64,000 nt of DNA from Oscillatoriales cyanobacterium CG2_30_40_61 (lineage in GTDB: Bacteria; Cyanobacteriota; Cyanobacteriia; Cyanobacteriales; Microcoleaceae). Under the pieces are notes generated by a model. The model was not told the DNA's origin. It searched no databases and saw only the letters and a program-made list of their open reading frames with translations. The DNA lies in NCBI GenBank assembly GCA_001873365.1, contig MNYZ01000067.1:1-64000 (forward strand), given 5' to 3'. Positions 1 through 9,323 of this stretch are shown piece after piece (the stretch's first letter is position 1; each line of letters opens with the position of its first letter). The position numbers were made by a program, and so were the translations under genes.

Positions 1-99
1 CTGGTAGGGGCAATCCCCCTGTGGTTGCCCTGGTAGGGGCAATCCCCCTGTGGTTGCCCTGGTAGGGGCAATCCCCCTGTGGTTGCCCTGGTAGGGGCA
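1..99. repeat. Tandem 29-bp repeat, at least 3.4 copies, cut by the window edge
   Basis: Three perfect 29-bp units begin at 1, 30 and 59, and a partial fourth begins at 88. Each unit contains the short inverted pair TAGGGGCAAT / ATCCCC, so transcripts could fold. The fourth unit grades into a different G/C-rich hairpin up to about 120. The array lies just downstream of cobS, which is read leftward, and may extend left of the window. Confidence 0.9.
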
Positions 100-150
100 G
101 GCACGGGGGCACTGCCCCTACGGAAAACCCGACCTCCATCCCCTGCTCCC

Positions 151-945
151 CTACCCCTGAAGTGCCACAACTAACACTAATAAAAAGGCTTCTGTCCATT
201 CCACCACGGCCCCATAGGTATCTCCGGTGTGTCCTCCCAGGCGGGAGTTAAACCAAGCCCCAATTAAAATCGCGATCGCACTTCCCCCCAGGGCTAGACC
301 CACGGCTACTAACCAATGTTGGGGATGGAGAATCATTAATATCCCGCTTAAACCCATTAATATCAGCACACCGGGAATTAAATCCCAGGAGGAATAGGGG
401 GTATCTTTATGAAAAGCTCCCTTTCCTGTGGCTTTCAAATAGGGATAACGGGCGATCGCCACCAACTGTCCCCACCGTCCCCAACCTGCTACGGCCATTA
501 AAATCAATCCTCGGTCGGCCGTCATATCCCGTAAAGCTGCGACTTTCAACAAAATAATCGCGATCGCGGCCATTACCCCAAAGGCTCCCGTGACGCTATC
601 CGCCATCACTTCCAAGCGTCGATTTGGGTCAGTCACGGCCAAACCATCAGCCGCATCCATGGCCCCATCTAAATGCAATCCTCCGGTTATTGCTATTCCG
701 GTGACAATTACTAAGACCGAGCGAGTCAAAACCGGACACCCTAATAGAGATAGTCCCCCATCCATCAATCCTAAAATACCGCCAATCAATATCCCAATCA
801 CCGGGGCCAAACGGGCGATACCTCTAAACTCCAGCGTCCAAGACAGAGGAATGGGAAAACAGGTATAAAAAGCGATCGCGGCGGCTAAGGCGGCTCCCTG
901 TCGTTGGCAAAATTGGGAGAGCGATCGAAAGTAATCCTCTGACAT
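151..945 (-). CDS. cobS: Adenosylcobinamide-GDP ribazoletransferase (cobalamin synthase)
   Basis: CobS joins adenosylcobinamide-GDP to alpha-ribazole (phosphate) in the last steps of the lower-ligand branch of cobalamin synthesis and is an integral membrane enzyme. The 264-residue protein has the family length and several hydrophobic segments. It carries the conserved acidic motif [11 protein letters not shown] at residues 91-101, preceded by GG, and an N-terminal FPIP motif near residue 30. The start at 945 is the only ATG that keeps the amphipathic N terminus. No other cobalamin gene is adjacent, so it is probably monocistronic or follows only the tiny ORF at 955-1083. Confidence 0.93.
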   Translation of the reverse strand: MSEDYFRSLSQFCQRQGAALAAAIAFYTCFPIPLSWTLEFRGIARLAPVIGILIGGILGLMDGGLSLLGCPVLTRSVLVIVTGIAITGGLHLDGAMDAADGLAVTDPNRRLEVMADSVTGAFGVMAAIAIILLKVAALRDMTADRGLILMAVAGWGRWGQLVAIARYPYLKATGKGAFHKDTPYSSWDLIPGVLILMGLSGILMILHPQHWLVAVGLALGGSAIAILIGAWFNSRLGGHTGDTYGAVVEWTEAFLLVLVVALQG

Positions 946-954
946 GGTAAAAAA

Positions 955-1083
955 TTAAATCGGCATAGATGTATGAATATTTTCTAGGGTATGCCAGAAT
1001 TGAAATAGCAACTCAGGTTTTGTCTGCAAGTCAAAATACCTGGCACTAGAGTTCAACAACTCCAGGGTTGTTAAATCACTCAT
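955..1083 (-). CDS. Possible 42-residue protein upstream of cobS
   Basis: An ATG at 1083 opens a 42-residue frame (begins MSDLTTLELLNSSARYF, ends HTSMPI) that stops 9 bp before the cobS start on the same strand. An AAGGATGG stretch lies roughly 15 bases upstream, which is far for a ribosome site. The composition looks like a soluble helical peptide. I do not recognise it. The close spacing to cobS suggests a leader ORF or a small cotranscribed gene, but it could be chance. Confidence 0.3.
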   Translation of the reverse strand: MSDLTTLELLNSSARYFDLQTKPELLFQFWHTLENIHTSMPI

Positions 1084-1327
1084 CTAAAAACAAATCCATC
1101 CTTTTTGATTAATTTTAATGATCAAAGATTAGAGAAGGAATAGAGGAACAAGAGATTGAAGGTTTACCCATTAGCAGGTATATGGTCGTTAACTACCTGT
1201 ATAGCCAGATGCCTTTATTTACAATTCCTCAAGACCTCTGGATGGGAAAACTTGATGACTACAAATTTCATTCAACAGAATCATCGCCATTCTGTAATTC
1301 ACAGATTACATCTGAGGCTTTTGTTCC
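1084..1327. other. Intergenic stretch, probable divergent promoter region
   Basis: AT-rich DNA between the leftward cobS side and the rightward gene at 1328. A 60-codon frame that overlaps the next gene is present but has no ribosome site and no protein-like composition. I see no RNA gene or repeat here. Confidence 0.4.
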
Positions 1328-1780
1328 ATGAGTTATGATCAACTAAACTACAGGGTGTCTGCTCCTTGCATTATCGATACAGGGATCATAGTTAACAAGC
1401 GGGATATGCAAAAACTGCTTGTTGATTTGGGTCGCGTCCGTTATCTTAATATTCAAGACGGACAAGTATGCAGCGAGCACCAAGGATACATCCTAGAAGT
1501 TTTTGCCAATCCCCAACAGGCGACTTTAGTTGCCAATCATTCGTTGTATTTGAATGTTTATAGTTTTGATTACTTAGAACTCAAACAATCTTCTGACCAA
1601 GAAACTTATTTTGATCTAGTTCAAGAGGGAGGGCGATTATTACGATTAATTCCCTTAACAAATCCCTTACAAGAACAATTTAATCGTAACTTTAATGCAG
1701 CGGCTCTTGATGCGGTCATGGATCAAGTTTTATCATCAAATTGGGAAAATCCCCTAGATGATGAAGACTGCCCATTCTAG
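1328..1780 (+). CDS. Conserved cyanobacterial protein of unknown function
   Basis: A 150-residue soluble protein starting MSYDQLNYRVSAPCI. It has no signal peptide or membrane segment and an acidic C terminus (DDEDCPF). The alternating hydrophobic/charged pattern in the middle suggests a mixed alpha/beta fold. It ends 27 bp before tgt on the same strand, so the two may be cotranscribed. I cannot assign a function, and linkage to tgt alone is weak evidence for a role in tRNA modification. Confidence 0.7.
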   Translation: MSYDQLNYRVSAPCIIDTGIIVNKRDMQKLLVDLGRVRYLNIQDGQVCSEHQGYILEVFANPQQATLVANHSLYLNVYSFDYLELKQSSDQETYFDLVQEGGRLLRLIPLTNPLQEQFNRNFNAAALDAVMDQVLSSNWENPLDDEDCPF

Positions 1781-1807
1781 GTAATTAAGCCGTTTTTCTA
1801 TTGTTTT

Positions 1808-2959
1808 ATGTCACATCCTTTTTCCTTTGAAGTTCAGGCGTGCTGTAGTCAAACTAAAGCCCGTGTCGGCTTATTTCATACTCCCCATGGTTGGGTAGAA
1901 ACCCCAAGATTTATGCCCGTGGGAACCCTCGCCAATGTCAAAACCCTGACTCCAGCACACCTCAAGGATGCGGGCGCTCAGATGGTGTTATCTAATACCT
2001 ATCACCTACATTTACAACCCGGGGAAAAGATTGTGGCCGGGGCGGGGGGACTCCATCGGTTTATGGGCTGGGATGGCCCGATGCTGACGGACTCCGGGGG
2101 GTTTCAAGTTTTTAGTTTAAGTAAAATTAACACCATTACCGAGGAAGGTGTTACCTTTCGTTCCCCCCATGATGGACGACTGATTAATTTTACCCCGGAA
2201 CTTTCGATCCAAATTCAAAACGAATTAGGGGCGGATGTGATTATGGCTTTTGATGAATGTCCCCCCTATCCGGCGACCCGGGAGGCGGTTGTCAAGGCTA
2301 CGGAACGGACTAAACGCTGGTTAGAACGCTGTATTAAAGCTCATAAACGGCCTGACCAAGCGTTATTTGGGATTGTTCAGGGGGGTGTTCATGCGGACTT
2401 ACGACAACAGGCGGCCCGGGATTTAGTGGAATTTGATCTCCCTGGATATGCTATTGGTGGGGTGAGTGTGGGGGAGCCTTCCGCCTTAATTGAAAAGATT
2501 GTGCAGGTGACTACCCCAATTTTACCGTTTAATAAACCCCGTTATTTAATGGGAATCGGAACCTATCGAGAAATGGCCCAAGCGATCGCGGCCGGGGTGG
2601 ATTTATTTGATTGTGTAATTCCGACTCGTTTGGGCCGTCACGGGGCGGCGTTGGTTCAAGGAGAACGATGGAATTTAAAAAATGCTCAATTTCGGGAGGA
2701 TTTTCGACCCTTAGATGCCACTTGTCCCTGTTATACCTGTCAAAATTTTAGTCGGGCCTATCTGAGTCATTTGGTACGGGCAAAGGAAGTTTTGAGTTAT
2801 ACCTTAATTGCCATTCATAATGTTACCGAATTAATTCGTTTTACCCAACGCATTCGAGAGTCGATTTTAAATAATCGGTTTGCGGATGAGTTTCAATTTT
2901 GGCTCACCTCAACGGATGCGGTCGCCACTTTAGAGGACTACGAAATCGATCCCCCGTAG
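1808..2959 (+). CDS. tgt: Queuine tRNA-ribosyltransferase (tRNA-guanine transglycosylase)
   Basis: The enzyme exchanges guanine-34 of tRNAs with GUN anticodons for a queuosine precursor. The 383-residue protein has the family length. [10 protein letters not shown] (Asp95) matches the general acid/base region. [11 protein letters not shown] near residues 264-273 holds the expected nucleophilic Asp268. The zinc site is visible as Cys305, Cys307, Cys310 and His336. The QGG motif at about 191-193 and GGVSVGE at 217-223 form the base pocket. It follows the unknown gene at 1328 with a short gap. Confidence 0.97.
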   Translation: MSHPFSFEVQACCSQTKARVGLFHTPHGWVETPRFMPVGTLANVKTLTPAHLKDAGAQMVLSNTYHLHLQPGEKIVAGAGGLHRFMGWDGPMLTDSGGFQVFSLSKINTITEEGVTFRSPHDGRLINFTPELSIQIQNELGADVIMAFDECPPYPATREAVVKATERTKRWLERCIKAHKRPDQALFGIVQGGVHADLRQQAARDLVEFDLPGYAIGGVSVGEPSALIEKIVQVTTPILPFNKPRYLMGIGTYREMAQAIAAGVDLFDCVIPTRLGRHGAALVQGERWNLKNAQFREDFRPLDATCPCYTCQNFSRAYLSHLVRAKEVLSYTLIAIHNVTELIRFTQRIRESILNNRFADEFQFWLTSTDAVATLEDYEIDPP

Positions 2960-2960
2960 T

Positions 2961-2976
2961 AAGCCCGACCGGGCTT
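2961..2976 (+). terminator. Short GC hairpin after tgt
   Basis: A self-complementary AAGCCCGACCGGGCTT immediately follows the tgt stop and is followed by CTTC rather than a clean T run. It may act as a weak terminator. It is too short to be certain. Confidence 0.35.
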
Positions 2977-2998
2977 CTTCAACGGTAAAGTTTAATTT

Positions 2999-3026
2999 AA
3001 CCACAAAGACACAAAGACACAAAGTT
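2999..3026. repeat. Short tandem CACAAAGA repeat
   Basis: Three copies of an ACACAAAG-like unit lie between tgt and the convergent TPR gene. Related sequence occurs at 16272-16292 and, with a G change, at 30641-30667, always between genes. It is a dispersed simple repeat with no visible function. Confidence 0.6.
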
Positions 3027-4255
3027 TAACCCCCCTGTTTTTTCTCTAATTCATCAATTCTGAGTTGGGTTTCCTGGGCGGCTTTTTGATTTCCGGTTTT
3101 TTCGAGAATGGCTAAGGCTTCTTTCCAGGTTTGCAGGGCTTGGGAATATTCCCCCTGTCCATAATAAAGTGTGGCTAAATTGTTCAAAGCGGTGGTTAAA
3201 TTATTTTGATCATTGGCTAATTTTGCTAATTCAACTGCTTTTTGATAGGAGCTTAAAGCCTGATCGGGTTGTTTTAATTTTTCCTGAATTTCTCCGATCA
3301 AATTATGAATTTTAGCCGCCCCAGTATGATCGGCAATTCGAGTCATGAATTCTGATGCTTGTTTTAAATAAACTAAAGCCTGGGTATCATCTCCTAATTG
3401 ACGATATAATAATGCCATATTACCTAATAGCCGTCCGACTCCAGCTTGGTCGCCAATTTGACGCCGCAGGGCTAGGGCTTGTTGATAAATTTCTAAGGCT
3501 TTTTGGGTATCTCCTTGAACTAAATATAATGCCCCTAAATTATTTAAGGTGCGACTAAGATCCCGTTTATCTCCCACTTCTTCCCGAACTTTGCGGGCTT
3601 CTTGATAGAATTTTAGGGCTTGATCATATTGTTTTAAACTGGTATAATCGGAGGCTAAATTATGTAGGGATTCGGCAATATTGGGTCGATCATTAATAGA
3701 TTGAGCAATTTGTAAGGCTTGTTGATGGAGTTTCAATGCTTCTGAGATTTTGTTTTGATTGCGATAGGAAAATCCGATTAAATTCAAACTGCGACTAATT
3801 CCTATTTGATACTCTGGATTTTTATTTTCTGCTTGTTGATTTAATTGTCGATAGGATGTGAGAGCTTGTTGTAGGACTTTTAAGGCTTCTGTATCGTTGC
3901 CTAAATTACTATAAACTTCTCCAATATAAGTTAGGGTTTCGGCAATTTCTTCGGGTTTACCTTGTTTTTGTTGTTGTTCTAAAACTGTTTTAAATGTTGC
4001 TAATGCTTCGGGAAATAACCCTTGACGAAATTGTTCAACCCCGCTTTGAAATAAAGGATTAAGATCGGGTTTTTCTGGAGTTTGAGCTAGAATTATTGTT
4101 GATTGTCGCCCGATAAAATTCAAAGGGGGTGTATGGAGCAAAAACCAACTGATGACTAAACCCAGGGAAACGGGCAAAACTCTCGCACTAGCGGTTAAAA
4201 TACCCAGGGGTTTTAATAAAAATAACCGCTTTTGAAACAATAATGAATTATTCAT
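3026..4255 (-). CDS. Membrane-anchored TPR-repeat protein
   Basis: A 409-residue protein. Residues about 11-41 are hydrophobic and look like an uncleaved anchor or signal. From about residue 70 onward there are seven or eight tetratricopeptide repeats with the usual A-L-x-x-Y-x-Q-A-L pattern (for example QALEIYQQALALRRQIGD). TPR arrays of this type bind protein partners; no catalytic domain follows, so no specific role can be given. It resembles the TPR half of the TPR-CHAT protein encoded at 24604-27789 but lacks the protease. Confidence 0.85.
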   Translation of the reverse strand: MNNSLLFQKRLFLLKPLGILTASARVLPVSLGLVISWFLLHTPPLNFIGRQSTIILAQTPEKPDLNPLFQSGVEQFRQGLFPEALATFKTVLEQQQKQGKPEEIAETLTYIGEVYSNLGNDTEALKVLQQALTSYRQLNQQAENKNPEYQIGISRSLNLIGFSYRNQNKISEALKLHQQALQIAQSINDRPNIAESLHNLASDYTSLKQYDQALKFYQEARKVREEVGDKRDLSRTLNNLGALYLVQGDTQKALEIYQQALALRRQIGDQAGVGRLLGNMALLYRQLGDDTQALVYLKQASEFMTRIADHTGAAKIHNLIGEIQEKLKQPDQALSSYQKAVELAKLANDQNNLTTALNNLATLYYGQGEYSQALQTWKEALAILEKTGNQKAAQETQLRIDELEKKQGG

Positions 4256-4380
4256 GGCAAGATTTCAGAATAAACACTGGATATGACAGGAAAAATAGGG
4301 GAAATACAAAGGATTGATTTTCGGTGGTTTCTCCTCTCCCACCCCTAATTAGGTTCACCTCTATATTAATATTGATCAAA

Positions 4381-5523
4381 ATGCTCCTAAATTTAACTGT
4401 TGATACCATTCTTAACCGTGAAGCCGCAGGTGATGATTTATCCCCGGAGGAGGGGGTGATTTTGCTCGAACAAACTGATCCAGCTATTCGGGAGAATATT
4501 CGGGCGGTGAGTGATAGTTTGCGATCGCAACAAGCCGGGGAGACTGTGACTTATATTATTAATCGTAATATCAATTTTACGAATATTTGTGAACAGCATT
4601 GCAGTTTTTGTGCCTTTCGTCGAGATGCGGGGCAGGAGGGAGCTTTCTGGTTAGACATTGAGCAAATTTTGGAAAAAACAGCCGATGCAGTTTCCAGGGG
4701 GGCGACGGAAATTTGTATGCAGGGAGGGTTAAACCTGGAAGCGAAAATTCAAGGGAAATCCTTACCCTATTATCTGAATTTAGTCCAAACTATTAAGACT
4801 AAATTTCCTCACCTCCATTTTCATGGCTTTTCACCCCAAGAAGTCCAATTTATCGCCCGAGAAGATGATCTTAGTTACGCCGATGTGATTATGGCTTTAA
4901 AAGATGGGGGAGTGGGTTCGATGCCGGGAACTGCTGCGGAAATTCTAGCAGATTCAGTCCGAAATATTATCTGTCCTGAAAAAATTAATACCGCCACTTG
5001 GTTAGAAATTGTTGAAACAGCGCATCGTTTGGGAGTTCCGACCACGAGTACAATGTTATCGGGTCATATTGAAACACCCCAACAGCAAATGCACCATTTA
5101 CAGCAGTTGCGATCGCTACAACAAAAAGCCCAGAATTATCCTGCTAGAATTACGGAGTTTATTGTTTTACCGTTTGTGGGAGAAATGGCTCCAGCCCCTT
5201 TGCGGCGACGGGTGGGACGGGATCAACCGATTTTACCAGATACCTTGTTATTAACGGCTGTGGCTCGAATTTTTCTGGGAAATTGGATCTCTAATCATCA
5301 ACCCAGTTGGGTGAAATTAGGGTTAGAAGGGGCGACGGAAGCCCTGCGATGGGGTTGTAATGATATCGGGGGTACTTTAATGGAGGAACACATTACTACC
5401 ATGGCGGGTGCTAAAGGTGGCACTTGTATGCAACCCGAAACCTTGAAAAATGCGATCGCTTCCCTGGGGCGTCCCTATCAACAACGGGATACGCTTTATA
5501 AGAGGGTAATGGGGAATGGGTAA
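4381..5523 (+). CDS. cofH: FO synthase subunit 2 (radical SAM, CofH)
   Basis: CofH transfers the hydroxybenzyl part of tyrosine to the ribityl-pyrimidine to start formation of FO, the deazaflavin chromophore that some cyanobacterial photolyases use. The radical-SAM cluster motif CEQHCSFC is at residues 70-77 counted from the ATG at 4381. This ATG is preferred over a GTG 57 bp upstream because the extra residues are not family-like. [19 protein letters not shown] and [14 protein letters not shown] are typical CofH segments. The C-terminal residues VMGNG are encoded by a tandem repeat that begins inside the gene. cofG is not in this window. Confidence 0.93.
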   Translation: MLLNLTVDTILNREAAGDDLSPEEGVILLEQTDPAIRENIRAVSDSLRSQQAGETVTYIINRNINFTNICEQHCSFCAFRRDAGQEGAFWLDIEQILEKTADAVSRGATEICMQGGLNLEAKIQGKSLPYYLNLVQTIKTKFPHLHFHGFSPQEVQFIAREDDLSYADVIMALKDGGVGSMPGTAAEILADSVRNIICPEKINTATWLEIVETAHRLGVPTTSTMLSGHIETPQQQMHHLQQLRSLQQKAQNYPARITEFIVLPFVGEMAPAPLRRRVGRDQPILPDTLLLTAVARIFLGNWISNHQPSWVKLGLEGATEALRWGCNDIGGTLMEEHITTMAGAKGGTCMQPETLKNAIASLGRPYQQRDTLYKRVMGNG

Positions 5524-5550
5524 TGGGGAATGGGTAATGGGGAATGGGGA
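5504..5550. repeat. Tandem GGGTAAT/GGGGAAT heptamer repeat overlapping the cofH end
   Basis: A 14-bp unit GGGTAATGGGGAAT is repeated about three times. The first copy contains the last codons and the TAA of cofH. The same heptamer family, on the other strand, forms the tail of the repeat region after hoxE (52141-52268). It matches the pattern of the short tandemly repeated repetitive (STRR) sequences of cyanobacteria. Confidence 0.8.
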
Positions 5551-5610
5551 TTACACAAATTAAAATCTGTGAAATCCGTGAAATCCTCTTAAATCCGTGA
5601 TCGGTAATTG

Positions 5611-5656
5611 AAAAAAAAGACTCGCCCGGATGAAGATTAAATCATCTTGACGAGTC
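5611..5656 (-). terminator. Rho-independent terminator of the TagA-like gene
   Basis: Read on the minus strand, a long stem with outer arms GACTCG/CGAGTC and inner arms around AAGATGAT/ATCATCTT is followed directly by eight T residues. It lies 28 bp after the stop of the gene at 5684-6880. Confidence 0.85.
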
Positions 5657-5683
5657 GAAAGGACAAAACAGAAACTTTGATTT

Positions 5684-6880
5684 TTAGGCAGCAGAAGTAT
5701 CATTTAATTCTTCTGTTAAACCATCATTTAATTCTTCTGTTAAGTAATCCAAAACCGTATCAAGGGTTTGCTGTTTTACCCAACCTTTCATTACCGCAAC
5801 TTCTCCAAATCGCAGTTTTAATTGGTTCTGTTGTTCTAAGATTGATTCTATTTGGGCTTCATCTAACAATTTAGCTTTATAGAGATAGTGACCTAAAGGA
5901 TGTCGATGTTTGGAAAGTCCTAATTCTGGTAAAAAGTCGGCAAAAAAATCAACCGTTTCTTGCTCCAACCATCCTAGCTCTACGATAAAATCGCCAAAGC
6001 GTTTTTGCGGTTGTTGCTTCTGCAATTCTAAAACTTTATCGACTTGTTCAGTAGATAATAAACCTGCTTTAGTGAGCAATTGTCCTAAGAGGGGAGATTC
6101 CCAGATCACAAATTCTTGTCTGGTGGAAAAGGGCGGTTTATACAGTTTTAATTTTTGCAATAGCAATAACCAGAAAAAAGGAATATCCTCAACTAAATAC
6201 CGCTTCCACATCCGTCCGGGTTCGGAAAATAGCCGGTGTAGCCACTCGATTCCCATATCGCTCATCCATTGGGGAGAACGTTTTTTTTCTCCGGCTTCAA
6301 AGTCAATTGTTGCACCAATAGCTAGAAAAACTTTGACATTTTTGAGTTGATTTCGGTATTTAGCAATCCATTTTTCTTGTTTGGGCGCCCCTACACCAAT
6401 GGCTAATACCGTAGCTCCAGATTCGTTAATTCGAGTTACAATCCGTTGACATTCTACCTCATCTTTCTCAAACCCAAAGGGGGGAGAATAGGACTCGATA
6501 ATCATTTCTCGGCCTACTTTGGCATTGATTTTTTCCTGAGCGCGTTTAGCCACTCCTTCGGCGGCTCCCATCAAAAAGATGGTAATTTCTTCATTATTTT
6601 TATAATAATCGTAGAATGCTGGAAATAAATCTGACCCTGAAATTTTTTCTTTGATGGGCTGTCCTAAAAATTTAGAGGCATAAATTAGAATTTTACTATC
6701 ACAAACCCGGTAGGTTGAACCCTTATAAATCTCGTAGAATTCGGGATCTTTTTGCAGCTTCATCAAGTGATCCACATTCGGTGTCACAACAGTACCCCCT
6801 TCGGAACCGAGTCGTTTTAGAAGCTCGATTATGGTAATGTTATGAATACGCACATTAAGGATGTTAATTTCGTCATCCAT
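5684..6880 (-). CDS. WecG/TagA/CpsF-family glycosyltransferase with fused C-terminal repeat domain
   Basis: Residues 1 to about 245 are a WecG/TagA/CpsF glycosyltransferase. VTPNVDHL near 32-39, VCDSKILIYASKFLG, LMGAAEGVAKRA, GVGAPKQEKWI and AIGATIDFEAGEKKRSPQW are all family hallmarks. Such enzymes add a HexNAc-type sugar to a lipid-linked precursor for wall or exopolysaccharide. From about 265 to 390 there are two copies of a 55-residue motif (LGQLLTKAGLL...FGDFIVELGWL and LGHYLYKAKLL...FGEVAVMKGWV) like the N-terminal domain of GspE/MshE ATPases, some of which bind cyclic di-GMP. The final ELNDGLTEELND is a small tandem duplication. It is followed by its own terminator. Confidence 0.9.
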   Translation of the reverse strand: MDDEINILNVRIHNITIIELLKRLGSEGGTVVTPNVDHLMKLQKDPEFYEIYKGSTYRVCDSKILIYASKFLGQPIKEKISGSDLFPAFYDYYKNNEEITIFLMGAAEGVAKRAQEKINAKVGREMIIESYSPPFGFEKDEVECQRIVTRINESGATVLAIGVGAPKQEKWIAKYRNQLKNVKVFLAIGATIDFEAGEKKRSPQWMSDMGIEWLHRLFSEPGRMWKRYLVEDIPFFWLLLLQKLKLYKPPFSTRQEFVIWESPLLGQLLTKAGLLSTEQVDKVLELQKQQPQKRFGDFIVELGWLEQETVDFFADFLPELGLSKHRHPLGHYLYKAKLLDEAQIESILEQQNQLKLRFGEVAVMKGWVKQQTLDTVLDYLTEELNDGLTEELNDTSAA

Positions 6881-7383
6881 AGGGTTCCTCTGTCCTGTCC
6901 TAAAAAATAATGGAATAATCCTAATTAAGCGCGACAGCTTAGTTAATCTTATACCGCAACATTCGACCTCGCTATCGGCGACAACCTGATTGTTAAATAA
7001 TCGAGTCGTGTACTCTGGGAAATTTCTTCAATTCCGCGACCGACTGCTGGGAAAGGGACAACTAACTCTAGTCGCTGACCCAACCCTTGCTCTAGTAATC
7101 GAGAAATGCTCACTGACTACTCGAAGTTATATTAAGTAGAAGAAAGCGACTTTGAGTTATATTATTTTAGAGCAAAAACCTACCAAAAAGCTAGATCTTT
7201 TTATAAAACTTTATCATAATTCTGGTAAAAATTGTAAAGATTTTGTAAAGACTCACTCCGGTGGAAAATTTTGTTATATAATTATAAGTCTTTGGGAAAA
7301 TAGCTGAGTTAAGTCTGACTAATTGTAGCGTTACTCGATACAATCATAAAGTTCAGTGATGGGTTGAAACTCAGAGGTTTAGA
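6881..7383. other. 503-bp intergenic region, divergent promoters
   Basis: This region separates the leftward TagA-like gene from the rightward aldolase-like gene. The right half (about 7140-7380) is very AT-rich and suits promoters. The left half is less AT-rich and holds the short frame at 6949-7113. I see no tRNA, terminator or known riboswitch. Confidence 0.4.
6949..7113 (-). CDS. Possible 54-residue small ORF or gene remnant
   Basis: A GTG at 7113 opens a 54-residue frame with protein-like composition, including ELVVPFPAVGRGIEEISQ and ending SPIARSNVAV. An in-frame TAG lies two codons upstream and there is no good ribosome site, so it may be the surviving end of a longer, decayed gene. 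It precedes the TagA-like gene on the same strand by about 70 bp. I do not recognise the family. Confidence 0.3.
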   Translation of the reverse strand: MSISRLLEQGLGQRLELVVPFPAVGRGIEEISQSTRLDYLTIRLSPIARSNVAV

Positions 7384-7992
7384 ATGATTGATGAGGGCGT
7401 AGTCAAATATTCCTGTGAATGGGTTTTAGGGGAAAAGGTTGCTCTGGAATCGATTAACTGTTTAATGCAATGGCGGGATCATATTCATCAATTAGGATTA
7501 ATTGGAGTTTATGATCATGGGATTGGATTTGGAAATATTAGCATCCGGATTCCAGGTACGCTAAAATTTATTATTTCTGGGAGTCAAACCGGACATTTAG
7601 CTCAGTTGGAAGCCGAACATTTTACGGTTGTTACAGATTTTAATATTGAACAAAATCATCTCACCTGTTGCGGGCCAATTCAAGCATCCTCTGAATCCCT
7701 AACCCATGCCGCAATTTATAGTGTTCAACCCCAGATTAATGCTATTATTCATGTTCATCATCCCCAACTTTGGCAACATCTATTATATCAAATTCCCACC
7801 ACCAGTAAACAAGTTAAATATGGAACCCCAGCCATGGCGACAGAAATGTTTAGATTATTTGCAGAAGAAAATTTAAGTCAGCACAAAATATTAGTCATGG
7901 CTGGACATGAAGATGGGTTTCTTACCTTTGGTAAAGACTTAAACGAAGCCGGAGAAATCCTCATGCAATATTATAATTCTAGCATAGATTAG
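7384..7992 (+). CDS. Class II aldolase/adducin-domain protein
   Basis: The 202-residue protein has the class II aldolase/adducin fold. It shows GFGNISIRIPG, the substrate-side SGSQTGHL, the metal-binding IIHVHHPQLW (His-x-His) and a later AGHEDGFLTFG histidine. Family members include fuculose- and ribulose-phosphate aldolases and methylthioribulose-phosphate dehydratase; the sequence alone does not fix the substrate. It is convergent with the CapA-like gene, with stop codons 2 bp apart. Confidence 0.82.
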   Translation: MIDEGVVKYSCEWVLGEKVALESINCLMQWRDHIHQLGLIGVYDHGIGFGNISIRIPGTLKFIISGSQTGHLAQLEAEHFTVVTDFNIEQNHLTCCGPIQASSESLTHAAIYSVQPQINAIIHVHHPQLWQHLLYQIPTTSKQVKYGTPAMATEMFRLFAEENLSQHKILVMAGHEDGFLTFGKDLNEAGEILMQYYNSSID

Positions 7993-7993
7993 T

Positions 7994-9184
7994 CTATTTT
8001 AAAGATTTCAGATGAAGATTAATATTATTTAGGTCAATTTCTAACTGTCGATAATCTCCTGGGGATAATAGGGGATCTTTGCGAGATTTTAATATCTGTT
8101 CGATGGGCAAAACACGAAACTGATATTTGCCATTTTTCTGATAGCGATGTACCCAAGTGGGTAAGGTTTCAATCCCTTTAATTTCAATAGTTTCATCGGG
8201 GAAATGCTTGACAATATTAACTTTAAAAATAACTCCCAAATCTCGATATTTTTCCCGTTGATTAGAAATAAAATTCCCCATAGAATAAATAACAATCGCT
8301 TTTTTAGGTTTTCCTGATTCTCCTGTTTGTTCAAAAATTTGATAGGGTTGGACAACATGGGGATGACTACCTAAAATAATATCAGCCCCGGCATTAACTA
8401 ACTGTTTAACTAAGGTTTTTTGTTCTGTATTTGGTTGACGTTGATATTCGGCACCAAAATGTAAAATCACAGTAACTATATCTACCCCTAATTTCCGAGC
8501 TTTAGTAATATCTTGGGTAATTTTTTGGGGGTCTATTAATGAAACCAAATAATTTTTACCCGGGGGAATTGGGATACCATTAGTTCCATAACTATAACCT
8601 AAAATTGCCATAGAAATATTATTTTTTTCAACGATAACTATTTTTTGAGCTGCTGGGGGAGAAGCCGCCGTCCCCACGGAAATCAAACCGCGTTTTTTAA
8701 CATTTTCTAGGGTTTTTAAAACTCCTTTTTCTCCTCGATCCAAGGAATGATTATTGGTTGTTGAAATAATATTAAATCCGGCTTTTTTAATCCCATCTGC
8801 TAAGGTATCTGGAGCATTAAATAAAGGATATCCTGTATATCCAGTTTCCGGCCCTGCTAAAGTTGTTTCTAAGTTACCAATCACCCAATCTCCTGAAGAT
8901 AAAATTCCTTTAACTTCTTTGAAAAAATGATCATAATTATAGGTTTTTGTGGTAGAATTGTAACCGGATTTAATTTGCGTACCGTGCATCATAATATCCC
9001 CTACGGCAATTAATTCTGCTTCCTTTGTATAAGGTTTAGGTTTAGGGGGTTGGGTGGCGGTAATTTCTGCTACGGCTTCTGCTGTTTCGGTCGGGGTTGA
9101 ATTGCGATTACATCCCCCAATTAAAATCAAAAAACTGCTGGTTAATATTAAAGTAAGCCATCGACTTTTTAAACTAATAGCCAT
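7994..9184 (-). CDS. CapA-family (poly-gamma-glutamate capsule type) metallophosphatase-like lipoprotein
   Basis: A 396-residue protein starting at 9184, chosen over the longer frame because a GAGG ribosome site lies upstream and a lipoprotein signal follows at once (LTLILTSSFLILIGGC, Cys about 24). Then comes the CapA domain: AVGDIMMHGTQI, GNLETTLAGPETG, TTNNHSLDRGEKGV, GSHPHVVQPYQIFE and YSMGNFISNQ. The Asp, Asn and His residues of the calcineurin-like metal site are present. CapA proteins act in capsule or wall metabolism at the cell surface. No capB or capC is nearby. Confidence 0.88.
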   Translation of the reverse strand: MAISLKSRWLTLILTSSFLILIGGCNRNSTPTETAEAVAEITATQPPKPKPYTKEAELIAVGDIMMHGTQIKSGYNSTTKTYNYDHFFKEVKGILSSGDWVIGNLETTLAGPETGYTGYPLFNAPDTLADGIKKAGFNIISTTNNHSLDRGEKGVLKTLENVKKRGLISVGTAASPPAAQKIVIVEKNNISMAILGYSYGTNGIPIPPGKNYLVSLIDPQKITQDITKARKLGVDIVTVILHFGAEYQRQPNTEQKTLVKQLVNAGADIILGSHPHVVQPYQIFEQTGESGKPKKAIVIYSMGNFISNQREKYRDLGVIFKVNIVKHFPDETIEIKGIETLPTWVHRYQKNGKYQFRVLPIEQILKSRKDPLLSPGDYRQLEIDLNNINLHLKSLK

Positions 9185-9323
9185 AAATTCATCCTCACCC
9201 TGAGATTTTGATAATTTTACCGCAATTGTCACCCTAGATATACTAGAGAACACCGGAACAGGGGGGAAAATTAGTAGAAAAGTTGCGATCGCTCGGTATT
9301 AATCCAGAGGAAATTAATTAGAC

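Noticed and set aside
1-99. Possible CRISPR array at the left edge
   Set aside because: 29-bp units are directly tandem with no spacers.
590-868. 92-codon frame opposite cobS
   Set aside because: Shadow of the well-supported cobS frame.
1156-1338. 60-codon frame upstream of the gene at 1328
   Set aside because: Starts with TTG, has no ribosome site, overlaps the next gene and has an unlikely composition.
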